Below are positions 56,996 to 64,000 of a stretch of 64,000 nucleotides of DNA, piece by piece. Every line of letters begins with the position of its first letter. The stretch's first letter is position 1. The notes below the pieces were generated by a model that made no database searches, was not told the origin of the DNA, and saw only the letters and a program-made list of their open reading frames with translations. Source of the DNA: JAJKJG01 sp036389455 (GTDB lineage Bacteria; Pseudomonadota; Alphaproteobacteria; Rhizobiales; Beijerinckiaceae); the NCBI GenBank assembly GCA_036389455.1, contig DASVPW010000210.1:7489-71488 (forward strand), read 5' to 3'. The position numbers and the translations under genes were made by a program.

Positions 56996-58165
56996 TCAGC
57001 GCGCCGGCATGGCGGTCTCGATCACCTTCGCCCACAGCGAGACCCCATAGGGGATCGCCTCGTCGTTGAAGTCGTACTTCGGGTGGTGGACGCTGGCCGT
57101 CGCGCCGTTGCCCATGAAGATGTAGGCGCCGGGGCGGCTCTCCAGCATGTAGGAGAAGTCCTCGGAGCCCATGAGCGGCACGATCCCGGTGTCGACGGCG
57201 CGCTCGCCTGCGACCTCGGCCGCGGCCTTGGCCAGGAAGTCCGTCTGCTCCGGGTGGTTGACGGTGACCGGATAGCCGCGGCGGTAGTCGACCGTGGCCG
57301 TCGCCCCGTGCGCCGCGCAGGTCGCCTCGACGATCGCCTTGAGGCGCGCCTCGGCGAGGTCGCGGACCTTGTCGGTGAGGGAGCGCACCGTCCCCTTGAG
57401 CTGGGCGGTCTGCGGGATCACGTTGTAGGCCTCGCCGGCCTTGAAGGCGCAGACCGACACGACCACGGACTCGAGCGGGTCGACGTTGCGCGAGGCGATC
57501 GCCTGGAGGGCGTTCACGACCTGGGCCGCGACGAGGAGCGTGTCGACGCACTCGTGCGGGCGCGCGGCGTGGCCGCCCTTGCCCTCGATCACGATGTCGA
57601 AGCGGTCGGCTGCCGCCATGAGCGGCCCCGGACGGAGCGCGAACTGCCCGACCGGGATGCCCGGCATGTTGTGCAGGCCGTAGACCTCCTGGACGCCGAA
57701 GCGCTCCATGAGCCCGTCCTTGACCATGGCGTCGCCGCCGCCGCCGCCTTCCTCGGCGGGCTGGAAGATCATGACCGCCGTGCCGTCGAAGTTGCGCGTC
57801 TCGGCGAGGTACTTCGCGGCGCCGAGCAGGATCGCGGTGTGGCCGTCGTGGCCGCAGGCGTGCATCTTGCCGGGGACCTTGGAGGCGTAGGGCGCGCCGG
57901 TGTCCTCCTCGATCGGCAGGGCGTCCATGTCGGCCCGGATGCCGATCACCTTGCCGCTCTGGCCGCGCTTTCCCTTGATCACGGCGACGACGCCGGTCCG
58001 CCCGATGCCGGTCGCGACCTCGTCGCAGCCGAATTCCTTCAGCCGGTCGGCGACGATCCCAGAGGTGCGATGCACGTCGAAGAGGAGCTCCGGGTTCTCG
58101 TGGAAGTCGCGGCGCCAGGCGGCGATCTCGTCGGCGAGATCGGCGACGCGGTTGATGATGGGCAT
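56996..58165 (-). CDS. M20 family aminoacylase/amidohydrolase
   Basis: This is a 389-residue binuclear metal enzyme of the hippuricase/IAA-amino-acid hydrolase group. It shows RRDFHENPELLFDVHRT, the metal ligands in HACGHDGHTAI, FQPAEEGGGGG with the catalytic Glu, GLHNMP and the C-terminal GSEDFSYML. It removes an acyl group from amino acids. ATG 58165 gives the family's usual length. It is divergent from the peptide ABC transporter operon, so it may process what that imports; the control region between them contains a GntR-like palindrome. Confidence 0.92.
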   Translation of the reverse strand: MPIINRVADLADEIAAWRRDFHENPELLFDVHRTSGIVADRLKEFGCDEVATGIGRTGVVAVIKGKRGQSGKVIGIRADMDALPIEEDTGAPYASKVPGKMHACGHDGHTAILLGAAKYLAETRNFDGTAVMIFQPAEEGGGGGDAMVKDGLMERFGVQEVYGLHNMPGIPVGQFALRPGPLMAAADRFDIVIEGKGGHAARPHECVDTLLVAAQVVNALQAIASRNVDPLESVVVSVCAFKAGEAYNVIPQTAQLKGTVRSLTDKVRDLAEARLKAIVEATCAAHGATATVDYRRGYPVTVNHPEQTDFLAKAAAEVAGERAVDTGIVPLMGSEDFSYMLESRPGAYIFMGNGATASVHHPKYDFNDEAIPYGVSLWAKVIETAMPAR

Positions 58166-58303
58166 GGTGCGGGCCTTCGATGGGGCGAAGCCGACAGAAC
58201 AGGAGAGGGGGCAGCGAAAGTCAACAGCCGCGGCGGCAGGGCCGCCATGCATTCCGGGGCGATTCCGCCGGGGCTGGACCAAGCCCGGCTTCCCCGGCTA
58301 ACG

Positions 58304-58313
58304 TGGTATACCA
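58304..58313. promoter_or_regulatory. GntR-type operator-like palindrome
   Basis: TGGTATACCA is a perfect 10-base palindrome in the 229-base divergent gap between the M20 hydrolase gene and the dpp operon. It matches the TGGTATACCA core bound by many FadR-subfamily GntR regulators. No regulator gene is adjacent, so the assignment rests on the site alone. Confidence 0.45.
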
Positions 58314-58394
58314 AGGGGGAACCAGCCGCGACGCGGGACTCTCCCCGTAACGACAAGGCCGGCGACCGCCCGGCTTCCAGCGAGGAACACCACG

Positions 58395-59984
58395 ATGTCG
58401 ATTCGTAAGACGCTGCTCGCGGCCGCGGCCGCGACGCTCATCGCCGCGACCGCCGCGCCGGCGACTGCGAAGACCTTCCGCTTCGCCTTCCAGGGCAACT
58501 ATCAAGCGGCCGACCCCTACACCCTGAACGAGACCTTCACCCTCGGCCTGCACGCCGCCGCCTACGAGGGCCTGACGAAGCGCGACAAGGACCTCAAGAT
58601 CATCCCGGGCCTCGCCGAGAGCTGGGAGACGCCCGAGCCCCTGCGCTGGCGCTTCCACCTGCGCAAGGGCGTGAAGTTCCACGACGGCTCGGACTTCACC
58701 GCCGACGACGTGGTGTTCTCGGCCGAGCGCGTGCGCGCGCAGGGCTCCGACCTCAAGACCCGCATCCCGGCCGACTCGCAGTGGGTCAAGGTCGACGACC
58801 ACACCGTCGACGTGGTGCTCAAGACCCCGAACCCGATCCTGCACTACGAGTGGGACACGTGGTACATCATGTCGAAGAAGTGGGCCGAGAAGAACGGCGC
58901 CACAAACCCGACCTCGGCCTCCGCCACGACGCCGAGCTACGCGGCGCTCAACGCCAACGGCACCGGCCCCTTCATCCTCGAGAGCCACCAGCCCGGGGTC
59001 AAGACGGTGTGGAAGCCGAACCCGAGCTGGTGGGGCAAGAAGGAGCACAACATCGACGAGGCGATCTTCACCCCGATCGGCTCGGACGCGACCCGCGTCG
59101 CGGCGCTGCTGTCGGGCGAGGTCGACATGATGGACCCGGTGCCGCTGCAGGACGTCCAGCGGGTCAACGCAAACGCCAACACGCAGGTCCTCACCGGCCC
59201 CGAGCTGCGCACGATCCATCTCGGCTTCGACCAGCGCCGGGACGAGCTGAAGTACTCGAACGTCAAGGGCAAGAACCCGTTCAAGGACCTGCGGGTGCGC
59301 CAGGCGTTCTCGAAGGCGGTCGACCTCAACCTGATCAAGGACCGGGTCATGCGCGGCGCCTCGGTCCCGGCGGCGCTCCTGATCTCGCCGCTGCTGTTCG
59401 AGGGCGCGAAGGAGTTCAAGCCCGCGACCGTCGACATCGAGGGGGCGAAGAAGCTCCTCGCCGAGGCCGGCTATCCGCAGGGCTTCGAGGTCGGCATGGA
59501 CTGCCCGACCGACCGCTACGTCAACGACGAGGCGATCTGCCAGGCCGTCGTCGGGATGCTGGCCCGCATCGGCGTGAAGGTGAACCTCAACGCCCAGCCG
59601 AAGACCAAGTACTTCGCCAAGGTGCTGGCGACCGGCGGCTACGACACCTCGTTCTTCCTCCTCGGCTGGACGCCGGGCTCGTTCGATAGCTGGAACGTCT
59701 TCGCCAACATCACCGGCTGCCGCGACGATTCGGGCAAGGGCGGCCCGTTCAACTTCGGCGGCTACTGCAACCCGAAGCTCGACGAGATGGCGGCGAAGAT
59801 CCTGGTCGAGACCGACCAGGCGAAGCGCAACCAGATGATCACCGAGGCCTGGCGGATCGAGCGGGCCGACGTCTCGCACATCCCCCTGCACCAGCAGACC
59901 CTCGCCTGGGGCGTCAACAAGAAGGTCAAGATCGTCCAGCGGCCGGACAACCAGATCCTGCTCTACTGGGTGAACATGGACTGA
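58395..59984 (+). CDS. Dpp/Opp-type (family 5) substrate-binding protein 1
   Basis: This is a 529-residue periplasmic protein. A signal peptide (MSIRKTLLAAAAATLIAATAAPATA) is followed by FRFAFQGNYQAADPYTLNETFTLGLHAAAYEGL and the family motif RFHLRKGVKFHDGSDFTADDVVFS. It binds peptides or other amphiphilic ligands for two permeases encoded downstream. The internal motif VRQAFSKAVDLNLI is conserved. It is the first gene of the operon. Its stop is 3 bases from a palindromic element, 144 bases before the permease gene. Confidence 0.93.
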   Translation: MSIRKTLLAAAAATLIAATAAPATAKTFRFAFQGNYQAADPYTLNETFTLGLHAAAYEGLTKRDKDLKIIPGLAESWETPEPLRWRFHLRKGVKFHDGSDFTADDVVFSAERVRAQGSDLKTRIPADSQWVKVDDHTVDVVLKTPNPILHYEWDTWYIMSKKWAEKNGATNPTSASATTPSYAALNANGTGPFILESHQPGVKTVWKPNPSWWGKKEHNIDEAIFTPIGSDATRVAALLSGEVDMMDPVPLQDVQRVNANANTQVLTGPELRTIHLGFDQRRDELKYSNVKGKNPFKDLRVRQAFSKAVDLNLIKDRVMRGASVPAALLISPLLFEGAKEFKPATVDIEGAKKLLAEAGYPQGFEVGMDCPTDRYVNDEAICQAVVGMLARIGVKVNLNAQPKTKYFAKVLATGGYDTSFFLLGWTPGSFDSWNVFANITGCRDDSGKGGPFNFGGYCNPKLDEMAAKILVETDQAKRNQMITEAWRIERADVSHIPLHQQTLAWGVNKKVKIVQRPDNQILLYWVNMD

Positions 59985-59987
59985 TCG

Positions 59988-60096
59988 CCTCTCCCGCGGA
60001 GCGGGAGAGGCCGAGTCGGCGAAGCCGACCGGGTGAGGGCACGGCTCGCGCCGGGCTCTCCCCTCACCCCGACCCTCTCCCGCAAGCGGGAGAGGG
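59988..60096. repeat. Double palindromic (REP-like) element inside the dpp operon
   Basis: CTCTCCCGC/GCGGGAGAG (59989-60009) and CTCTCCCGC/GCGGGAGAG (60075-60095) flank CGGCGAAGCCG-like inner hairpins with GGGTGAGGG and CCCTCACCC. The layout is the same as at 15270-15420. It starts 3 bases after the binding-protein stop and ends 32 bases before the permease ATG. An upstream extension of the permease frame would translate it, but the ATG at 60129 is the better start. Confidence 0.75.
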
Positions 60097-60128
60097 GGCC
60101 GCTCGCCGCCCGCGCAACGGCTGACCGA

Positions 60129-61109
60129 ATGCTCGCCTTCATCATCCGCCGCGCCTTCCAGGCCTTGGCCGTGCTCTTCGCGGTCGGCCTGATCTCGTTT
60201 TCGATGTTCCGGTTCGCCGGCGACCCGGTGAACCAGATGGTGGGTGCCGAGACCTCGCCGGCCGAGCGCCTCGAGATCCGCCGGCAGCTCGGCCTCGACG
60301 ATCCGCTCGTGGTGCAGTTCGGGCGCTATCTCAAGGGCGCGGCCACCTTCGACTTCGGCACCTCCTACCAGTTCCGCCAGCCGGTGGCGCAGCTCCTGAA
60401 GGAACGCATGCCGGCGACCCTCGAGCTCGCGCTCGTCGCGACGATCCTCGCTCTCGTCTTCGGCATCCTGATGGGAGTGTACTCGGCGCTCCGCCGCGAC
60501 ACCGCGCTCGCGAAGCTCCTCCAGGCGGTGTCGCTGATCGGGGTGAGCCTACCGACCTTCCTGATCGGCATCCTCCTGATCTACCTGTTCTCCGTCATCC
60601 TCGGCTGGCTGCCCTCCTTCGGGCGCGGCGACACGGTGCGCCTCGGCTGGTGGACGACCGGGCTCCTCACCGTCTCGGGGCTCAAGGCCCTCATCATGCC
60701 GTCGGTCACGCTCGGCCTGTTCCAGATGACGCTGATCATGCGCCTCGTGCGGGCCGAGATGCTGGAGGTCCTGCGCACCGACTACATCAAGTTCGCCCGC
60801 GCCCGGGGCCTCAAGACCCGCGCGATCCACTTCGGCCACGCGCTGAAGAACACCCTCGTGCCGGTCATCACCATCGCCGGGCTGCAGCTCGGCTCGGTCA
60901 TCGCCTTCGCGATCATCACCGAGACCGTGTTCCAGTGGCCCGGCATGGGCCTCCTCTTCGTGCAGGCGGTCCAGAACGTCGACATCCCGATCATGGCCGC
61001 CTACCTCATGCTCGTCGGCCTCATTTTCGTGGGCATCAACCTCGCCGTCGACATCCTCTATACCGTCGTCGACCCGCGCCTGCGCTCGACGATCCGGCAG
61101 CCGGCCTGA
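60129..61109 (+). CDS. Dpp-type ABC permease (DppB-like)
   Basis: This is a 326-residue permease with six membrane helices: MLAFIIRRAFQALAVLFAVGLISFSMFRFAGDP at the start, VRAEMLEVLRTDYIKFARARGLK as the EAA-like loop and a C-terminal ITETVFQWPGMGLLFVQAVQNVDIPIMAAY. ATG 60129 starts at the conserved family position. It forms the channel with the next gene product. The ATPases are not in the window. Confidence 0.93.
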   Translation: MLAFIIRRAFQALAVLFAVGLISFSMFRFAGDPVNQMVGAETSPAERLEIRRQLGLDDPLVVQFGRYLKGAATFDFGTSYQFRQPVAQLLKERMPATLELALVATILALVFGILMGVYSALRRDTALAKLLQAVSLIGVSLPTFLIGILLIYLFSVILGWLPSFGRGDTVRLGWWTTGLLTVSGLKALIMPSVTLGLFQMTLIMRLVRAEMLEVLRTDYIKFARARGLKTRAIHFGHALKNTLVPVITIAGLQLGSVIAFAIITETVFQWPGMGLLFVQAVQNVDIPIMAAYLMLVGLIFVGINLAVDILYTVVDPRLRSTIRQPA

Positions 61110-61113
61110 CGCC

Positions 61114-62097
61114 ATGGAGGAGGTCGCGAGCCCCGCCCCGGCCGCCGCTTCCCCGTCGGCCGCTGTCGCGCCTGCCGCGAAGCCGCTCTCCTTCGCCGGC
61201 CGGTTCCTCGACAGCGACCTGTGGGCGAGCTTCAAGCGCTCGAAGGTCGCGATGGCCGCGGCCTTCCTGACCCTTCTGTTCTTTCTCGCTGCGATCCTGG
61301 CCGGCGTGCTCGCGCCGCAGGACCCGTTCGACCCGGCCCAGCTCGAGCTCCTCAACAGCCGCGTCCCGCCTCTGTGGGAGAGCGGCGGGCAAGCGCCGTT
61401 CCTCCTGGGCACCGACCAGCAGGGCCGCGACATGCTCTCGGCCATCCTCTACGGCCTGCGCATCTCGCTCGCCGTCGGCATCCTCGGCGTCGCCTTCTCG
61501 GCGTCCCTCGGCATCGCGCTCGGCCTGATCGCCGGCTATTTCGGCGGCTCGATCGACGGCCTCATCATGCGCATCGCCGACGTCCAGCTCACCTTTCCGG
61601 CGATCCTGATCGCGCTCCTCATCGACGGGGTCGTGAAGTCGATCCTCGGCAACCAGCTCGACCCCGGCACGATTCTTTCGGTCCTCGTGTTCTCCATCGG
61701 CCTGAGCTTCTGGGTCCAGTACGCCCGCACGGTGCGCGGCTCGGTGATGGTCGAGAAGAACAAGGACTACGTCGCCGCCGCCCGCCTGATCGGCCTGCCG
61801 GCGCCGGTCATCATGCTGCGCCATGTCCTGCCGAACGTGCTCGGCCCCGTGCTCGTTATCGCGACGATCAACCTCGCGCTCGCGATCATCACCGAGGCGA
61901 CGCTCTCCTTCCTCGGCTCCGGCATGCCGCAGACCATGCCGTCGCTCGGCACGCTGATCCGCATCGGCAACAACTTCCTCTTCTCCGGCGAGTGGTGGAT
62001 CGTCGCCTTCCCGGGGATCGCGCTCGCGACGCTCGTGCTCGCCATCAACCTCCTCGGGGATTGGCTGCGCGACGCCCTCAACCCCCGGCTGCGCTGA
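61114..62097 (+). CDS. Dpp-type ABC permease (DppC-like)
   Basis: This is a 327-residue permease. A Pro/Ala-rich N-terminal tail (about 1-30) precedes the first helix, then LLGTDQQGRDMLSAILYGLRISLAVGI, the EAA loop KNKDYVAAARLIGLPAPVIMLRHVLPNVLGP and LSFLGSGMPQTMPSLG. It starts 4 bases after the DppB-like stop. The partner ATPases (DppD/DppF-like) must be encoded elsewhere or beyond the window end. Confidence 0.93.
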   Translation: MEEVASPAPAAASPSAAVAPAAKPLSFAGRFLDSDLWASFKRSKVAMAAAFLTLLFFLAAILAGVLAPQDPFDPAQLELLNSRVPPLWESGGQAPFLLGTDQQGRDMLSAILYGLRISLAVGILGVAFSASLGIALGLIAGYFGGSIDGLIMRIADVQLTFPAILIALLIDGVVKSILGNQLDPGTILSVLVFSIGLSFWVQYARTVRGSVMVEKNKDYVAAARLIGLPAPVIMLRHVLPNVLGPVLVIATINLALAIITEATLSFLGSGMPQTMPSLGTLIRIGNNFLFSGEWWIVAFPGIALATLVLAINLLGDWLRDALNPRLR

Positions 62098-62131
62098 CGA
62101 GGCTGCGGCGTTCGCGCGCGGAAGCGGAGCC

Positions 62132-62160
62132 GTGACAACGGCTTGCGTCCGTCCTATGAT
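62132..62160 (+). promoter_or_regulatory. Probable promoter of the second binding-protein gene
   Basis: GTGACA (62132-62137) and TATGAT (62155-62160) are separated by 17 bases; each matches 5 of 6 consensus bases. It lies in the 92-base gap between the DppC-like permease and the second binding protein, so that gene may be transcribed on its own. Confidence 0.5.
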
Positions 62161-62189
62161 CCTTTGACAATGAGAACCGCGAGGCGGTC

Positions 62190-63800
62190 GTGAAGGGGAT
62201 GGGGTCATCCTGGCCGAAGGCGGCCGCGCTCGCGGCTGCCGTCTTGGCGTTCGCCGCACTTGCGGGCTGGCCGGCGCATGCCCGCACTCTGCGCTGGGCA
62301 CGCTCGATCGACACCACCTCCCTCGACCCGCACGCCGCCAACACCGGGCCGAACCTCCTCGTCGCGCACCAGATCTACGAGCCCCTGATCGTGCGCCACT
62401 TCGACGGCAAGATGGTGCCGGCGCTCGCGATCTCCTGGACGCTGACCCGCGATCCGCTCGTCTGGGAGTTCCGGCTGCGCCAGAACGTCACCTTCCACGA
62501 CGGCACGCCGTTCACGGTCGAGGACGTGCTGTTCTCCCTCGAGCGCGCCCGCTCGCCGGCCTCCGACGTGAAGTCGCTCCTGTCCTCGGTCGCGAGCGTG
62601 ACGCGGCTCGACGACCACACCATCCGCATCAGGACCGTCGGCCCCGACCCGCTCCTGCCGAACAACCTCACCGACGTGCTCATCATGAGCAAGGCCTGGA
62701 CCGAGGCGCACGACACCGTCCGGGTCCACAGCCCGGCGGGCGGCGAGCCGACCCACGCCGCGTTGAGCGCGAACGGCACCGGCGCCTACGCCCTCGTCTC
62801 CCGCGAGCCCGGCCGCCGGACCGTGATGCGGCTCTACGACGGCTACTGGGGCAAGGGCGAGGGGCCGATCGACATCGACGAGATCGTCTATCTGCCGATC
62901 GCCGACAACGCCCAGCGCATCACGGCGCTCGTCACCGGCGAGGTCGATTTCGTGCAGGACGTGCCCGTCGGCGACGTGCAGCGCCTGCAGGAGAACCGCG
63001 CGCTTCGGGTCAACACCAGCCCCGAGAACCGCTCGATGTTCCTCGGCATGAACGTCGGGGCGCAGGACTTGAAGTCGTCGAGCCTGAAGCAGAAGAACCC
63101 CTTCGCGGACCGGCGGGTGCGGGCCGCGATCGAGATGGCGGTCGACCGCGAGCGGCTGCAGCGCGAGGTCATGCGCGGCCAGTCGGTGCCGGCGGGCGTC
63201 ATCGTGCCGCCGTTCTCGAACGGCTACTCGGTCGAGCTCGACCGCTGGCCGCCTCTCGACGTCGCCAAGGCCCGCGCCCTCATGCGCGAGGCCGGCTACG
63301 GCGAGGGCTTCGACGTGGCGCTGACCTGCACCAACGACCGCTACGTCAACGACGAGGGCCTGTGCCACGCGATCTCAGGCCAGCTCGGCGCCATCGGCAT
63401 GCGGGTCAGGCCCGTGACGCAGCCCGCGGCGCAGCACTTCGGGCAGGTGCGCCGGGCCGAGCTCGACTTCTACCTCCTCGGCTGGGGCGTCACGACCTTC
63501 GATTCCGAGTACGTCTTCAGCCTCCTGTACCACACCAACACCGGGGCGCTCGGCGGCTGGAACGGCACGCGCTTCTCCGACCGCGCCGTCGACGACCAGA
63601 TCCACACGCTGCGCCAGGAGGTCGACCAGACCCGCCGCAACGCCACCATCGCGGCCCTGTGGCGGCGCCTCAAGGGGGAGATCGTCTACATCCCCCTCCA
63701 CAACCAGACCATCACCCACGCCATGACCCGCGACCTCGACATCCCCGTCGACGTCTCCAGCCAACCCAAAATGCGCTTCGTCGGCGCAAGGCGGATGTGA
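62190..63800 (+). CDS. Dpp/Opp-type (family 5) substrate-binding protein 2
   Basis: This is a 536-residue periplasmic protein starting at GTG 62190 (GAGG 5 bases upstream). The signal peptide is WPKAAALAAAVLAFAALAGWPAHA, then RTLRWARSIDTTSLDPHAANTG and EFRLRQNVTFHDGTPFTVEDVLFS. It is a diverged paralogue of the first binding protein and lies after the permease genes, with its own probable promoter. Two receptors for one channel would widen the substrate range. Confidence 0.92.
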   Translation: MKGMGSSWPKAAALAAAVLAFAALAGWPAHARTLRWARSIDTTSLDPHAANTGPNLLVAHQIYEPLIVRHFDGKMVPALAISWTLTRDPLVWEFRLRQNVTFHDGTPFTVEDVLFSLERARSPASDVKSLLSSVASVTRLDDHTIRIRTVGPDPLLPNNLTDVLIMSKAWTEAHDTVRVHSPAGGEPTHAALSANGTGAYALVSREPGRRTVMRLYDGYWGKGEGPIDIDEIVYLPIADNAQRITALVTGEVDFVQDVPVGDVQRLQENRALRVNTSPENRSMFLGMNVGAQDLKSSSLKQKNPFADRRVRAAIEMAVDRERLQREVMRGQSVPAGVIVPPFSNGYSVELDRWPPLDVAKARALMREAGYGEGFDVALTCTNDRYVNDEGLCHAISGQLGAIGMRVRPVTQPAAQHFGQVRRAELDFYLLGWGVTTFDSEYVFSLLYHTNTGALGGWNGTRFSDRAVDDQIHTLRQEVDQTRRNATIAALWRRLKGEIVYIPLHNQTITHAMTRDLDIPVDVSSQPKMRFVGARRM

Positions 63801-64000
63801 GCGAAGCCCGTTCTGCCCACCTTTGGGTCCAGCCCTGTCGTCGCGGGCATTCATCCCTTCCCCCCTCGGCCCGTCACCGTTGAACCAGCCCGCACCTCGC
63901 CAAGGCCTCCTCATGCGCTCTTGGTGAAGCGTCTCGTTAGGAGCGGGTCTCTCCTGATTCGCCGCCCGCCCGGCGCGTTCGGTGTGTTTCCGAGCACATC
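63801..64000. other. Non-coding end of the window, nothing recognised
   Basis: The 200 bases after the second binding-protein gene show no reading frame with a ribosome site, no hairpin with T run and no repeat related to those elsewhere. If ABC ATPase genes complete the operon they lie further right. Confidence 0.4.

Overview
This window is dense, high-GC DNA from an alphaproteobacterium, most likely of the order Hyphomicrobiales and possibly near Methylobacteriaceae/Beijerinckiaceae (family placement is a guess). The clues are a three-gene pntAA/pntAB/pntB transhydrogenase preceded by an aa3-type cytochrome oxidase subunit IV gene, a mesaconyl-CoA-hydratase-like double MaoC protein coupled to folD, a LuxR/LuxI pair, many Liv- and Dpp-type ABC transporters, and palindromic repeats of the kind common in rhizobial genomes. 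I see no phage, insertion sequence, rRNA operon or CRISPR array.

Layout. 1-7.0 kb: 3' end of a polyprenyl-phosphate sugar transferase with a terminator, small proteins, a quinol-type monooxygenase, an alpha/beta hydrolase, the operon yggT-yggU-folD-MaoC hydratase, tRNA-Ala(CGC), a DUF6580 membrane protein and a zinc-ribbon protein. 7.3-27.4 kb: a catabolic district with a FAD monooxygenase, an ACMSD-like amidohydrolase, a branched-chain-amino-acid-type transporter (livKHMGF), two beta-hydroxyacid dehydrogenases, a GST/isomerase, a Gfo/Idh oxidoreductase, a flavin reductase, a LysR regulator, a CoA-ester lyase, an orphan binding protein, an MFS carrier and a D-2-hydroxyacid dehydrogenase. Together they suggest uptake and oxidation of an aromatic or heterocyclic acid, but no single pathway is proven. 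27.4-31.5 kb: a ferric-type ABC importer.

31.6-34.3 kb: a small membrane protein with SCO1, then a quorum-sensing pair (luxR-luxI) of visibly lower GC, with a dyad between the two genes and a small ORF after luxI. 34.3-39.1 kb: a membrane hydrolase, pntB/pntAB/pntAA, COX subunit IV. 39.4-47.2 kb: a glycan cluster of one GH2 and two GH1-like proteins (all without signal peptides), UDP-galactopyranose mutase and a glycosyltransferase. 47.4-52.2 kb: beta-oxidation genes (acyl-CoA dehydrogenase, acyl-CoA ligase, thioesterase, 3-hydroxyacyl-CoA dehydrogenase). 52.2-55.7 kb: copper resistance (CueR-like regulator, typical MerR-type operator, P1B ATPase). 55.8-64 kb: a GNAT-like protein, an M20 amidohydrolase, and a Dpp-type operon with two binding proteins flanking two permeases.

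The most notable pattern is non-coding. In three unrelated transporter operons (liv, ferric-type, dpp) a palindromic element sits between the binding-protein gene and the first permease gene. One copy of the same repeat type elsewhere is translated as the C-terminus of a dehydrogenase, and a roughly 300-base fold-back element with 10-base terminal inverted repeats lies at 8779-9078. Other signals worth testing are the candidate lux box at 33283-33296 and a perfect 23-base dyad at 23310-23332.
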